Below are positions 17,164-25,312 of a DNA stretch of 64,000 nucleotides, piece after piece. Origin of the DNA: Prevotellaceae bacterium UBA3627 (GTDB lineage Bacteria; Bacteroidota; Bacteroidia; Bacteroidales; Bacteroidaceae); assembly GCA_002373375.1 (NCBI GenBank), contig DFLE01000004.1, forward strand, positions 1 to 64,000. The letters are read 5' to 3'. Numbering within the stretch: position 1 is the first letter of the stretch; each line of letters opens with the position of its first letter. Under the pieces are notes generated by a model. That model searched no databases and was not told where the DNA came from. It was given only the letters and a program-made list of their open reading frames with translations. The translations under genes were made by a program, and so were the position numbers.

Positions 17164-19275
17164 ATGATGATGAATCAAGAACAAGCAATGAGCGGCAAGG
17201 AGGCACTGCAACGTTTCTGCAAAAACCTCGTGGCCGATGCCAAGGCGGGGAAACTGGACCCCGTGATAGGGCGTGATGACGAGATACGACGCGTGTTGCA
17301 GATACTCTCACGACGCACCAAGAACAACCCTATACTGATAGGCGAGCCTGGTACGGGTAAGACCGCCATAGCCGAGGGACTGGCGCAACGCATAGTACGC
17401 GGCGACGTTCCAGAGAACCTGAAGGACAAGGAGATTTACACTCTCGACATGGGTGCGCTGGTGGCTGGCGCCAAGTACAAGGGAGAGTTTGAGGAGAGGC
17501 TGAAAGGCGTGATAAACGGTGTGATAGAGTCGCAGGGCAAGTACATACTGTTCATTGACGAGATACACACCCTTGTTGGTGCAGGCGGTGGCGAGGGCGC
17601 CATGGATGCCGCCAACATACTGAAACCGGCACTGGCGCGTGGCGAACTGAGAGCCGTAGGCGCTACCACCCTCAACGAATACCAGAAGTACTTCGAGAAG
17701 GACAAGGCGCTGGAGCGTCGATTCCAGATTGTGATGGTGGACGAGCCTGACGAGATGAGCGCTATCTCTATCCTGCGCGGACTGAAGGAGCGTTACGAGA
17801 ACCACCACCGCGTAAGAATACAAGATGATGCTTGCATCGCCGCGGTGACTCTGTCTGAGCGTTACATCTCCGACCGTTTCCTGCCTGACAAAGCCATCGA
17901 CCTGATGGATGAGGCTGCCGCCAAGCTGCGTATGGAGCGCGACTCTGTACCTGAGGAACTGGACGAACTGGAGCGTCACCTCAAGCAGCTTGAGATAGAG
18001 CGCGAGGCCATAAAGCGTGAGGATGACAAGGAGAAGCTGGCTGAGCTTAACAAGACCATCTCTGCCCTGCAGGATGAGCAGATGCGTATGCGCTCCGAGT
18101 GGGTGAAGGAGAAGAACCTTGTTGACAAGATACAACAGAACAAACAGGAGATAGAGCGTCTGCGCTTTGAGGCCGAGAAGGCTGAGCGCGAGGGCAACTA
18201 CGGCAAGGTTGCCGAGATACGCTACGGCAAACTGAAGGAACTGGAGGATGGCATCAAGAAGGTACAGGAGGAGATAAGCGCTGGCGCCGCCAAGATGGTA
18301 CGTGAGGAGGTTACCGCCGATGACATAGCTGAGGTGGTAAGCCGCTGGACAGGAATACCTGTGACCAAGATGATGCAAAGCGAACGCGACAAGCTGCTCC
18401 ACTTGGAGGACGAGCTGCACAAGCGTGTGATAGGTCAGGATGAAGCCATACAGGCAGTGAGCGACGCCGTACGCCGCAGCCGTGCCGGCCTGCAAGACCC
18501 TAAGCGCCCGATAGCGTCATACATATTCCTCGGCACCACAGGCGTAGGTAAGACTGAGTTGGCAAAGGCTCTTGCCGACTACCTCTTCAACGACGAGCAG
18601 ATGATAACGCGCATAGACATGAGCGAATACCAGGAGAAGTTCAGCGTGACAAGGCTCATCGGTGCGCCTCCGGGATATGTAGGATATGACGAGGGCGGCC
18701 AACTGACAGAGGCTGTGCGCCGCAAGCCTTACTCAGTAGTGTTGTTTGACGAGATAGAGAAGGCTCACCCTGATGTATTCAACACCTTGCTGCAGGTGCT
18801 TGACGACGGCAGGCTGACAGACTCCAAGGGACGCGTGGTGAACTTCAAGAACACCATTATCATCATGACGAGCAACCTTACCATGGACCAGCTCTACGGC
18901 CGCGCACCTATACTCGACGGCAACGGTATGGTGAAACCGCCTATACGTCCGGAGTTCCTGAACCGTATAGACGAGATTATCAACTTCAGCCAGCTCAGCA
19001 AGGAGCAGATAAGTGACATTGTACGCCTGCAGATGAACCGCGTAGCAAAGATGCTCGAATCACAGGGCTTCACGCTCAAGGTTACCGACGCCGCCATACA
19101 GACACTGGCAGAGGCAGGATTTGACCCTGACTTCGGCGCACGCCCGGTAAAGCGCGCTATACAGAGAGACGTGCTCAATGCCCTTAGCAAGCAACTGCTG
19201 GCAGGCACCGTCAACAAGGAACGCGCCATCACCGTGGACAGCAAAGACGGCGTAATAGTATTCGGCAACGAATAA
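17164..19275 (+). CDS. clpB: ClpB-type disaggregase lacking the N-terminal domain
   Basis: This 703-residue Hsp100 ATPase resembles ClpB. The first AAA domain has GEPGTGKT (about 57-64) and LFIDEIHTL. A long coiled-coil M-domain (about 265-385, with WVKEKNLVDKIQQNKQEIE) follows, then VVSRWTGIPVTKMM. The second AAA domain has GTTGVGKTELAKALA and VVLFDEIEKAHPDVFN, and FNALS-like helices end the protein. There is no ClpP-docking loop of ClpA/ClpX type. It starts only about 28 residues before KLDPVIGRD, where full ClpB has some 150-160 residues, so the substrate-binding Clp_N domain is missing. No N-domain frame lies upstream (17017-17163), and AAAGGAG precedes the ATG. With DnaK it should still dissolve aggregates. 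Confidence 0.93.
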   Translation: MMMNQEQAMSGKEALQRFCKNLVADAKAGKLDPVIGRDDEIRRVLQILSRRTKNNPILIGEPGTGKTAIAEGLAQRIVRGDVPENLKDKEIYTLDMGALVAGAKYKGEFEERLKGVINGVIESQGKYILFIDEIHTLVGAGGGEGAMDAANILKPALARGELRAVGATTLNEYQKYFEKDKALERRFQIVMVDEPDEMSAISILRGLKERYENHHRVRIQDDACIAAVTLSERYISDRFLPDKAIDLMDEAAAKLRMERDSVPEELDELERHLKQLEIEREAIKREDDKEKLAELNKTISALQDEQMRMRSEWVKEKNLVDKIQQNKQEIERLRFEAEKAEREGNYGKVAEIRYGKLKELEDGIKKVQEEISAGAAKMVREEVTADDIAEVVSRWTGIPVTKMMQSERDKLLHLEDELHKRVIGQDEAIQAVSDAVRRSRAGLQDPKRPIASYIFLGTTGVGKTELAKALADYLFNDEQMITRIDMSEYQEKFSVTRLIGAPPGYVGYDEGGQLTEAVRRKPYSVVLFDEIEKAHPDVFNTLLQVLDDGRLTDSKGRVVNFKNTIIIMTSNLTMDQLYGRAPILDGNGMVKPPIRPEFLNRIDEIINFSQLSKEQISDIVRLQMNRVAKMLESQGFTLKVTDAAIQTLAEAGFDPDFGARPVKRAIQRDVLNALSKQLLAGTVNKERAITVDSKDGVIVFGNE

Positions 19276-19305
19276 ACAACGAGAAACCACATAAGACTAT
19301 ATAAG

Positions 19306-19346
19306 ACAGAGGGGAACACCACACAACGGTGCTTCCCTCTGTTTTT
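19306..19346 (+). terminator. clpB terminator
   Basis: Stem ACAGAGGGGAACACC / GGTGCTTCCCTCTGT (19306-19320 with 19328-19342) then six T's. Confidence 0.9.
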
Positions 19347-19436
19347 TGTTTGCCATGCAGACTATGACAATAACATTATTTCACTGACAAAATGTAAAAA
19401 AAGACGTAATAATTTTTCTGTATAAGAAAAAATTAG

Positions 19437-19444
19437 TATCTTCG
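19437..19444 (+). promoter_or_regulatory. Probable nfeD-SPFH promoter -7 box
   Basis: TATCTTCG is a one-base variant of TAnnTTTG, 47 bp before the nfeD ATG; the -33 region is only T-rich. Confidence 0.45.
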
Positions 19445-19491
19445 CAAAGAATAAGACAACTAACCATTAACTTATAAACACCTAAAATAGC

Positions 19492-19950
19492 ATGTTAGAA
19501 TATTTTACTACGAATATATGGCTGCTATGGCTCATTGCGAGCTTAGTGCTGATGTCTCTTGAACTGACAAGTGGCGACTTCTACATCATCTGTTTTGCTT
19601 TCGGAGCTTTAGCCTCCATCATAGCAGCGCTTATCGGCCTGCCATTCTGGGTACAGGTATTGGTATGGGTATGCGCCTCCCTGCTATGTCTGTTTTTCGT
19701 GCGCCCGCCGCTTGTAAAACATCTGCACGGCAACATGAAGGAGCGCAAGAGCAACGCCGACGCACTTATAGGCAAGCATGGTAAAGTAACAGAGACAATA
19801 CCTGCCAATGGTCACGGATACGTGAAGATAGACGGCGACGAGTGGCGTTCCGTATCAGCTGACGGACAGGAGATACCCGCAGGCACCACCGTACAAGTAG
19901 TGTCACGCGACAGCATCATACTCACGGTTGACGTAATCCATAATGCATAA
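19492..19950 (+). CDS. NfeD-family membrane protein
   Basis: This 152-residue protein has closely spaced hydrophobic segments (about 8-28, 31-48 and 50-68) followed by a soluble OB-fold domain (ALIGKHGKVTETI...GYVKIDGDEWRSVSADGQEIPAGTTVQVV), as in short NfeD proteins. Such proteins work with SPFH/flotillin partners in membrane microdomains, and one follows 105 bp downstream. The last codons (VIHNA-stop) run into the AATGCATAATTC intergenic repeat, which supplies the stop. Confidence 0.88.
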   Translation: MLEYFTTNIWLLWLIASLVLMSLELTSGDFYIICFAFGALASIIAALIGLPFWVQVLVWVCASLLCLFFVRPPLVKHLHGNMKERKSNADALIGKHGKVTETIPANGHGYVKIDGDEWRSVSADGQEIPAGTTVQVVSRDSIILTVDVIHNA

Positions 19951-20047
19951 TTCATAATGCATAATTCGTAATTCATCGCCCAATCTCCCTCCCTCACATG
20001 GAGGGTCGGGGTGGGTCTCTTCAACTCATAACTCATAATTCATAACT
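19951..20047. repeat. Composite intergenic repeat: CATAATTC filler plus inverted GC-rich element
   Basis: Short CATAATGCATAATTC-type runs (19940-19975), an inverted copy of the CCCACCCCGACCCTCC element (19985-20016) and an AACTCATAACTCATAATTC run (20022-20047) fill the nfeD-SPFH gap. The same combination occurs between gldL and gldM (51403-51562). Confidence 0.75.
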
Positions 20048-20055
20048 TATTTACT

Positions 20056-21009
20056 ATGGGATTCTTAACAACTTTTCTTATTGTCATCGTAGTATTGGCA
20101 GTAATCGTATTGAAGAAAACAATCGTAATCATTCCACAGTCAGAGACAAAAATCATTGAGCGACTGGGTAAGTACTACCAGACTCTTGAACCTGGCATCA
20201 ACGTCATCATTCCTTTCATCGACAAGGCAAAGGACATGGTGGCAATGGCACGCGGACGCTATGTGCTGACGGACAAGATTGACCTGCGCGAACAGGTGTA
20301 TGACTTCCCATCACAGAATGTTATCACCAAGGATAACATCCAGATGGAGATCAACGCGCTGCTCTACTTCCAGATTGTTGACCCGTTCAAGGCTGTGTAT
20401 GAGATAAGCAACCTCCCTAACGCCATCGAGAAACTTACACAGACCACCCTGCGTAACATCATCGGTGAGATGGAGCTTGACCAGACTCTCACATCACGTG
20501 ACACCATCAACTCCAAGCTGCGCCTCGTTCTTGACGACGCTACAAACAAGTGGGGCATCAAAGTGAACCGCGTAGAGCTGCAGGACATCATACCTCCTGC
20601 TACCGTACTGCAGGCCATGGAGAAGCAGATGCAGGCGGAGCGTAACAAGCGTGCCACCATCCTTACATCTGAGGGTGAGAAGCAGGCAGTCATTCTGAAG
20701 TCTGAGGCCGACAAGACCGCAGTCATCAACCGTGCTGAGGCTGCCAAGCAGCAGCAGATACTGCAGGCAGAAGGTGAGGCACAGGCACGCATCCGCAAAG
20801 CTGAGGCAGAGGCTGTAGCCATCGACAAAATCACCGAGGCCGTGGGCAAGAGCGCCAACCCTGCCAACTACCTGCTTGCCCAGAAATACATACAGACTCT
20901 GCAGGACATCGCCAGCGGTCAGGACACCAAGACCGTTTACCTGCCTTACGAGGCCACAAACCTCATGGGCTCTATCGGCGGCATAAAGGACCTGTTCAAG
21001 AGCGAGTAA
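20056..21009 (+). CDS. SPFH/band-7 (QmcA/stomatin-type) membrane protein
   Basis: This 317-residue protein has an N-terminal membrane anchor (residues 3-20), then the SPFH domain: PQSETKIIERLGKYYQTLEPGINVIIPF, a DLREQVYDFPSQNVITKDNI motif and LRNIIGEMELDQTLTSRDTIN. A long Ala/Glu/Lys-rich coiled coil (about 190-260; repeated RAEAAKQQQ-type heptads) drives ring oligomerisation. It ends in a QTLQDIASGQDTKTVYLPYEAT segment typical of QmcA-like members. It pairs with the upstream NfeD. These complexes organise membrane domains and can regulate membrane proteases. Confidence 0.92.
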   Translation: MGFLTTFLIVIVVLAVIVLKKTIVIIPQSETKIIERLGKYYQTLEPGINVIIPFIDKAKDMVAMARGRYVLTDKIDLREQVYDFPSQNVITKDNIQMEINALLYFQIVDPFKAVYEISNLPNAIEKLTQTTLRNIIGEMELDQTLTSRDTINSKLRLVLDDATNKWGIKVNRVELQDIIPPATVLQAMEKQMQAERNKRATILTSEGEKQAVILKSEADKTAVINRAEAAKQQQILQAEGEAQARIRKAEAEAVAIDKITEAVGKSANPANYLLAQKYIQTLQDIASGQDTKTVYLPYEATNLMGSIGGIKDLFKSE

Positions 21010-21030
21010 GCCAAAGACAAAATAACATAC

Positions 21031-21074
21031 CCCCCACTTGCATTCATCACAATGAAAGCAGGTGGGGGCTTTTT
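21031..21074 (+). terminator. SPFH-gene terminator
   Basis: Imperfect stem (CCCCCACTTGCATTCAT with ATGAAAGCAGGTGGGGG) followed by CTTTTT. Confidence 0.85.
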
Positions 21075-21122
21075 GTTACTATAGCAGCAATGCCAAGATG
21101 ATAAAAAAATACGTCAAAATGC

Positions 21123-21153
21123 TTGCATGATGAATTAAAAATACCTACCTTTG
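21123..21153 (+). promoter_or_regulatory. Toxin-antitoxin operon promoter
   Basis: TTG (21123-21125), 20 bp, TACCTTTG (21146-21153), with the ATG at 21186. Confidence 0.8.
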
Positions 21154-21185
21154 CGTGTGTGATGATATATTAAACCCCAAGAATT

Positions 21186-21500
21186 ATGGCACAGGTATCA
21201 ATGACAGTCCGCATGGACTCGCAACTTAAACAAAGTTTCGATGCACTCTGTTCACAATTTGGCATGAGTGCCAATACTGCTATGAATATCTTTGCAAATG
21301 CAGTCGTTGTGTATAGGAAAATCCCATTTGAGATTAAAGCAGCCGACAAAGATGATTCAAGTAAAGGTCTGGAGTCGTTTCTCAAAATAAGGAAAATGGC
21401 AGAGAGTGGACAATATCCAGACTTAACGCTTGATGAGATTAATAATGAAATCAAGATGGCTCGCGAAGAAATACACCGCAGGGAAAAGGACTCTTTATGA
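21186..21500 (+). CDS. RelB/DinJ-family antitoxin
   Basis: This 104-residue protein opens with a ribbon-helix-helix domain (VSMTVRMDSQLKQSFDALCSQFGMSANTAMNIFANAVV) as in RelB/DinJ antitoxins, which bind their own promoter as dimers. The acidic C-terminal part (about 60-104) would neutralise the toxin. It is the first gene of a two-gene operon and overlaps the PIN gene by 4 bp, the usual antitoxin-toxin arrangement. The partner is a PIN nuclease, not the RelE/YafQ fold normally paired with this antitoxin family. Confidence 0.85.
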   Translation: MAQVSMTVRMDSQLKQSFDALCSQFGMSANTAMNIFANAVVVYRKIPFEIKAADKDDSSKGLESFLKIRKMAESGQYPDLTLDEINNEIKMAREEIHRREKDSL

Positions 21501-21907
21501 TTTACGCAGTAATAGATACTAACGTTCTCGTGTCAGCATTACTGTCGCGTCACTCTGATGCTGCAACAGTACAAGTAGTGAAGGCTGTTTTTGAAAAAAA
21601 CATCCTTCCTTTGTATAATGACGAAATCATTGCAGAATATGAAGAAGTGCTTGGGAGGAAAAAATTCGGTTTCCCACATGATGAAGTAAAAAACATACTT
21701 GACATGATAATAAAAATGGGAACAAGTGCTAAACGCACTCCTGTTAGAGAAGATTTTCCAGACCCTAAGGATGTAGTGTTTTATGAGATAGCAATGTCGA
21801 AGGAAGATGCTTATCTGGTAACAGGTAATACGAAGCATTTCCCGAAATCTCCTATTGTGGTGACTCCAGCGGAAATGGTTGAGATTTTAAACAGAGAAAT
21901 TGTATAG
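21497..21907 (+). CDS. PIN-domain toxin (COG1569-type putative ribonuclease)
   Basis: This 136-residue PIN-fold protein has the first catalytic Asp in VIDTNVLVSALL (D7), an acidic NDEIIAEYEEVL helix, and later acids in DPKDVVFYEIAMSKEDAYLVTGNTKHF, matching the quartet of Mg-dependent RNases. Members are annotated as putative toxin components of type II systems and are expected to cleave RNA when free of antitoxin. It overlaps the antitoxin by 4 bp. All motifs are intact, so it should be active. Confidence 0.87.
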   Translation: MIYAVIDTNVLVSALLSRHSDAATVQVVKAVFEKNILPLYNDEIIAEYEEVLGRKKFGFPHDEVKNILDMIIKMGTSAKRTPVREDFPDPKDVVFYEIAMSKEDAYLVTGNTKHFPKSPIVVTPAEMVEILNREIV

Positions 21908-22017
21908 AGAAAATCTTAGAGATGGTCATTATCTTGACGAAAATGCAAATGACCCACAAACGACGATTCTTGCAATTTCTAACATTTTTCAGTTGCTACA
22001 CTTTAATTAATAACTAT

Positions 22018-22058
22018 AAAACCAGCGCCACATTATCAAGTAATGAGCGCTGGTTTTT
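22018..22058. terminator. Bidirectional terminator
   Basis: Stem AAAACCAGCGC / GCGCTGGTTTT (22018-22028 with 22047-22057) with flanking A and T runs, between the convergent PIN gene and the lipoprotein gene. The rest of 21908-22223 shows nothing else. Confidence 0.8.
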
Positions 22059-22223
22059 ATTTTCAATTATGTTCATGGTTCAGATAGAAACACCTTGCCA
22101 TGGAATAGTCATCTTCAGGAAAAAGATTGTTTGATTTCATATTTTACGTTTCATATTTTATGAAATATAAAGTTTATTCAAATGAATGATAGAACTTGAA
22201 TCCTTACTGCATTATACACGCGA

Positions 22224-23063
22224 TCAATACGGTGCTACAGGTCTTATGTAACGACTTACACTTAAATATCCTCCTTCATCACGTGAAGATATCTCACACA
22301 CAACTGCCTCATCATTTGAAAGAAAATATCTTTTATTACCCGTAGCATTTATGACTCCATTATCTGTCGGATACCAAATCCAATCGGTATCAGAATAATA
22401 CTCATAAGTTTTTGCATTCGCTAATAGCTGTTCTAACATAGTTCTATTTATTGGGGTATTGTCATACAATGCCACTTCTCCCTTTGCTGTATTAAGATTC
22501 TTAGCCATTTTAATCTTTTCACGTACCACATCAGCCTCAATAATACCTTCAGACGCATACTCTGAGGCAGTACCAACTCGCAATACTGTGGCCTTATCAT
22601 TTCCAACTCGACTTCTTGAATGATAATTTCCACGTGGTATATATATTTTATTGCCATTCGGGCCTGTTACGATAGCACAACCTCTCTCACCAAGATATTG
22701 ATCATATCTCCAAGTACATTTCTGTACGAGTTCTAGAATCTCTACTTTCATAGGCCTGCGCCAAGGTGCCCCCCATTCTCCTGTTACAACATCATAGCTA
22801 TCAAATTTACTATCTGATGTGTACTCGTATGAGGTACCACGATTATACATTCCCGGTCCAGACTGAGATGCGCCCCAATTACATGTAGCCCATCTTACGC
22901 TTAATCCCAAATCTACATATTGATGATCGTTTATTGCTCCGTTACTTACACTGCCACTACCACTACCAAAGTCCTCATTTTCATTACCTTTTGAACAAGA
23001 GGATATGTTCACCATGAATGCCATTCCCATTATAAAGGATGCAAATAATTTTATCTTTTTCAT
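22224..23063 (-). CDS. Lipoprotein with Bacteroidota paralogous-surface-domain repeats
   Basis: This 279-residue protein has a signal peptide and lipobox (MVNISSC, C23), then a Gly/Ser linker typical of surface-exposed Bacteroidota lipoproteins. HQYVDLGLSVRWATCNWGA and GAPWRRPMKVEILELVQKCTW match the common Bacteroidota domain related to the Fibrobacter-succinogenes major paralogous domain (FISUMP), usually found in cell-surface proteins of unknown role. The end, LSVSRYIRPV, is also typical (SVRCV/RPV closing strand). No partner genes point to a function. Confidence 0.75.
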   Translation of the reverse strand: MKKIKLFASFIMGMAFMVNISSCSKGNENEDFGSGSGSVSNGAINDHQYVDLGLSVRWATCNWGASQSGPGMYNRGTSYEYTSDSKFDSYDVVTGEWGAPWRRPMKVEILELVQKCTWRYDQYLGERGCAIVTGPNGNKIYIPRGNYHSRSRVGNDKATVLRVGTASEYASEGIIEADVVREKIKMAKNLNTAKGEVALYDNTPINRTMLEQLLANAKTYEYYSDTDWIWYPTDNGVINATGNKRYFLSNDEAVVCEISSRDEGGYLSVSRYIRPVAPY

Positions 23064-23075
23064 AATCTGTAAATT

Positions 23076-23402
23076 TTAATCTTTAATACTCTTATATTTC
23101 TCAATAAATTTTTGAATGCACTTTCCTGTTTCAGAGTCTAGTCCATACTTAACTATATTAGACGTTAAAGCCATCGGGCACCGACTAAAGTAATCAACCA
23201 AAACAGGCCTTTTCATCAATTCTTGAAGTTGAAACAAAGCATCCTCTTTCTCTTTTTTACTACTCGCACAACAATACCTGTTGTAATCATTTTCTAACAT
23301 AGCACCAAACCTTTTCAATTCTTCTACTTCCATACTTAAACATTGTTTTATATGCCCTATGACACCCCAGTTCAGAGCTATTACTATTTTTTGTTTCCAC
23401 AT
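23076..23402 (-). CDS. Hypothetical protein
   Basis: This frame of 108 codons has no signal peptide. The first ATG (23402) directly abuts the terminator T-run of the RNA candidate upstream, so the ATG at 23333 (MEVEELKRFGAML, 85 residues) may be the real start. The product is helical and charged, with scattered Cys, and unfamiliar to me. It lies 12 bp before the lipoprotein gene on the same strand and may be co-transcribed. Composition is AT-rich compared with the window's core genes. Confidence 0.5.
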   Translation of the reverse strand: MWKQKIVIALNWGVIGHIKQCLSMEVEELKRFGAMLENDYNRYCCASSKKEKEDALFQLQELMKRPVLVDYFSRCPMALTSNIVKYGLDSETGKCIQKFIEKYKSIKD

Positions 23403-23733
23403 AAAGAAAAACGTGGGTATCCACTCGTTTACTCGTCTGCTATCTGAGGCCTACCACAGCCCACGTTGGTTGACGAGTAGAGTGATACCCACGTATATAC
23501 TGAACATATATCCCATCAAGTGTGCATAGAAGACCAGTATCTGTCTTCTAGCACACTACGGGAACACTATATCAGCATCCACGTGGCATCAAACTCTGCA
23601 TTGCCTATGACCAACGTACTGATTGTGGTAATTTCAGATAGCCAATTGACAAAGCATCGTGTGACGCTTTTTCATATATGTAGTGAAATGTCAGTCTTAA
23701 TATGTTTCTCTCTAAAAACACAACTGATATTTT
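23403..23733 (-). ncRNA. Candidate structured small RNA, about 330 nt
   Basis: A minus-strand promoter (23740-23769) starts a transcript with no convincing frame. It contains three strong helices: 23571-23623 (ATCAG/CTGAT outer stem, GGCA/TGCC inner), 23519-23557 (AGTGTGC...GCACACT with an 8-bp inner stem) and a long 3' hairpin, 23412-23493 (CGTGGGTATC... / ...GATACCCACG), ending in a U-rich tail at 23405-23409. Promoter, several helices and terminator are the layout of an independent regulatory or housekeeping RNA. I cannot assign the family; 6S RNA and the Bacteroidales-1 motif are the ones to test. It lacks tmRNA and RNase P signatures I know. Confidence 0.55.
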
Positions 23734-23739
23734 CTACTG

Positions 23740-23769
23740 CGAATATACGAACTTTTTGCGAATCATCAA
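23740..23769 (-). promoter_or_regulatory. Promoter of the RNA candidate
   Basis: On the minus strand TTG (23767-23769), 19 bp, TATATTCG (23740-23747), the TTCG variant of the -7 box. Confidence 0.65.
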
Positions 23770-24087
23770 AATTTTTCTTAAAAAAATCAAAAGATTAACT
23801 GAGAATACATATAACATAAAAACAGCCAAGCGCCATAATACCGTAATAGTCTCTGATTTGTCCTTACATTTTTCACTTCACGAAACGAATCTACACTAAC
23901 CAAGAATTCCATTAAGAGGCTTTTTGTTACTTTTCCTGTCCTTTTCCTTACACTTTGATTTCCGCAACCATCATTTCCTTGCGCTGTACGATTTTGTTTT
24001 CCATCCGTTTTCGTACAGCCAAAAATAGATAATTATGCAAATAACTGATAATTAGCGTTTTATTTTTCAGAGCTAAATTTTCTCACT

Positions 24088-24194
24088 CTGAAAGCTATCA
24101 AATCACGTCGTAAAAGCTATCATTTCGCATTGTCAAAGCATAGCTTTCATGAGATGAAATCTATCACTTCACAATGTAAAAGCTATGCTTTCAC
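24088..24194. repeat. 22-bp-period palindrome array B (5 units)
   Basis: Units of 19 bp start at 24088, 24110, 24132, 24154 and 24176 with 3-bp spacers GTC, ATT, GAG, AAT. The central unit is inverted (GTCAAAGCATAGCTTTCAT) and the last is the palindrome GTAAAAGCTATGCTTTCAC. Confidence 0.88.
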
Positions 24195-24232
24195 ATCCTA
24201 AGAGCTGTTTTTACCCCTAAATACACCTATAG

Positions 24233-24275
24233 AAATGCCGTCAGAAGCTCTATTTTGAGTTTTCTGACGGCATTT
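24233..24275 (+). terminator. Terminator hairpin downstream of array B
   Basis: Stem AAATGCCGTCAGAA..CTC / GAG.TTTTCTGACGGCATTT followed by T's, with no gene upstream on either strand for which it is an obvious end. Nearly the same hairpin occurs at 30238-30284. Confidence 0.7.
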
Positions 24276-24393
24276 TTCGTTTTGACACTTTGTAAACAAA
24301 AACCGCACAAATACTATCAAAATGTCAATACACCCGCTGTATAATCCTTCACAAGTAAAAAAATCGCTTGACACGAAACTATTTCTTCCTTTT

Positions 24394-24426
24394 TTGCATA
24401 AAATTCAAAAAAAAATCATACATTTG
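24394..24426 (+). promoter_or_regulatory. Probable promoter of the sorted secreted-protein gene
   Basis: TTG (24394-24396) and TACATTTG (24419-24426), spacing 22 bp, slightly long. Confidence 0.5.
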
Positions 24427-24489
24427 CATTTGACTTAATAATTCAGACTATTAAGCGAATGGAGAAAATCACCATAGAATTCGAATAAG

Positions 24490-25299
24490 ATGAGGAAATT
24501 ATTTTTAATTGCAACATTCATTACGCTTGCTGTCGGCATCAGTCAAGCTCAAATTATCAATGAAAACTTTGAAAGCGGACTGCCTACGAGTGCCTCTGCC
24601 TATGACACTAAAGTCAACCTGTCGTCAGGCGAATGGACATTAAACAATGTTTATGGCAAAAAGGATAACGACAACTTGCGAGCCGTAATATATCAGGGGG
24701 GATATCTCATCACTCCCGTCCTCGACCGCCCAGGAACAATAACATTCGTTCATCGTACATCAGGCAGTAACAAACACATTGTCGTGGAAAAATCCACCGA
24801 CGGCGGTTCAACATGGACAAAAATTACGGAGGTCACGGTAAATTCATCAACACCTTACGGCAAAACCACCTGTAACTCCAATTCCGCAGAGGACGACACG
24901 GAAGTGCTCATTAAGTTCACAGAAACAGAAACAGACGGCTCTGTAATATATCTTGACAATGTTATCATAAACCAAGGTAGCGTCAGTGGTTATGGCGGTG
25001 GCGGAGGAGGAGGCGATATGCCAGTAACAGGAATACAACCTGTAATTGACAATGACGCAGACTTGTCACTGAGTGTTGACAACGGAAACATCATATATTC
25101 TACACCTAAGGGCGGCCATGTAAGTTTAGACATCCTGACACAGGACGGCCACAAGGTATGCACTGTAGTCAACCAGCCCACAACTGAAGGCGGAAAACGC
25201 ACTACACCTGTAAAGCAGAACATAAAACAGGGTGTTTACATCGTTAGGCTGACATTCAACGGCATCCAGACTAAGTGCATAAAAATGACTATGGAATAA
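24490..25299 (+). CDS. Secreted protein with type IX-like C-terminal sorting domain
   Basis: This 269-residue protein has a signal peptide (residues 1-20, ending SQA). A jelly-roll-like domain (IINENFESGLPTS..., GYLITPVLDRPGTITFVHRTSG, VVEKSTDGGSTWTKI, YLDNVII) resembles choice-of-anchor/adhesin beta-sandwiches. After a Gly-rich linker near residue 170 comes a C-terminal domain of about 80 residues ending KQGVYIVRLTFNGIQTKCIKM, the pattern of type IX secretion sorting domains (GxYxVxL...K). The gld operon in this window would export it and anchor or release it. The ligand is unknown. Confidence 0.8.
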   Translation: MRKLFLIATFITLAVGISQAQIINENFESGLPTSASAYDTKVNLSSGEWTLNNVYGKKDNDNLRAVIYQGGYLITPVLDRPGTITFVHRTSGSNKHIVVEKSTDGGSTWTKITEVTVNSSTPYGKTTCNSNSAEDDTEVLIKFTETETDGSVIYLDNVIINQGSVSGYGGGGGGGDMPVTGIQPVIDNDADLSLSVDNGNIIYSTPKGGHVSLDILTQDGHKVCTVVNQPTTEGGKRTTPVKQNIKQGVYIVRLTFNGIQTKCIKMTME

Positions 25300-25312
25300 G
25301 GGAACTAAGGCG

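Larger units (their letters stand above)
23938..24330. repeat. Dispersed repeat element, copy B (degenerate)
   Basis: Around a 22-bp array lie a GTCCT-like left motif (23938), a CTGATAATTAG module (24045-24055) and an AAAATGTC motif (about 24320), in the same order as copies A and C but more diverged and with shifted spacing. It fills most of the 24.0-24.4 kb gap. Confidence 0.5.

Noticed and set aside
23412..23557. tRNA, tmRNA or RNase P RNA at 23.4-23.7 kb
   Set aside because: No T-loop GTTCGA, no CCA end, no tmRNA tag frame and no RNase P conserved segments were seen.
23520..23798. 92-codon plus-strand frame across the RNA candidate
   Set aside because: It crosses strong hairpins and the minus-strand promoter, and the product has no protein-like features.
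24490..25299. Secreted protein as a protease or glycosidase
   Set aside because: No catalytic motif is visible; only beta-sandwich and sorting-domain features.
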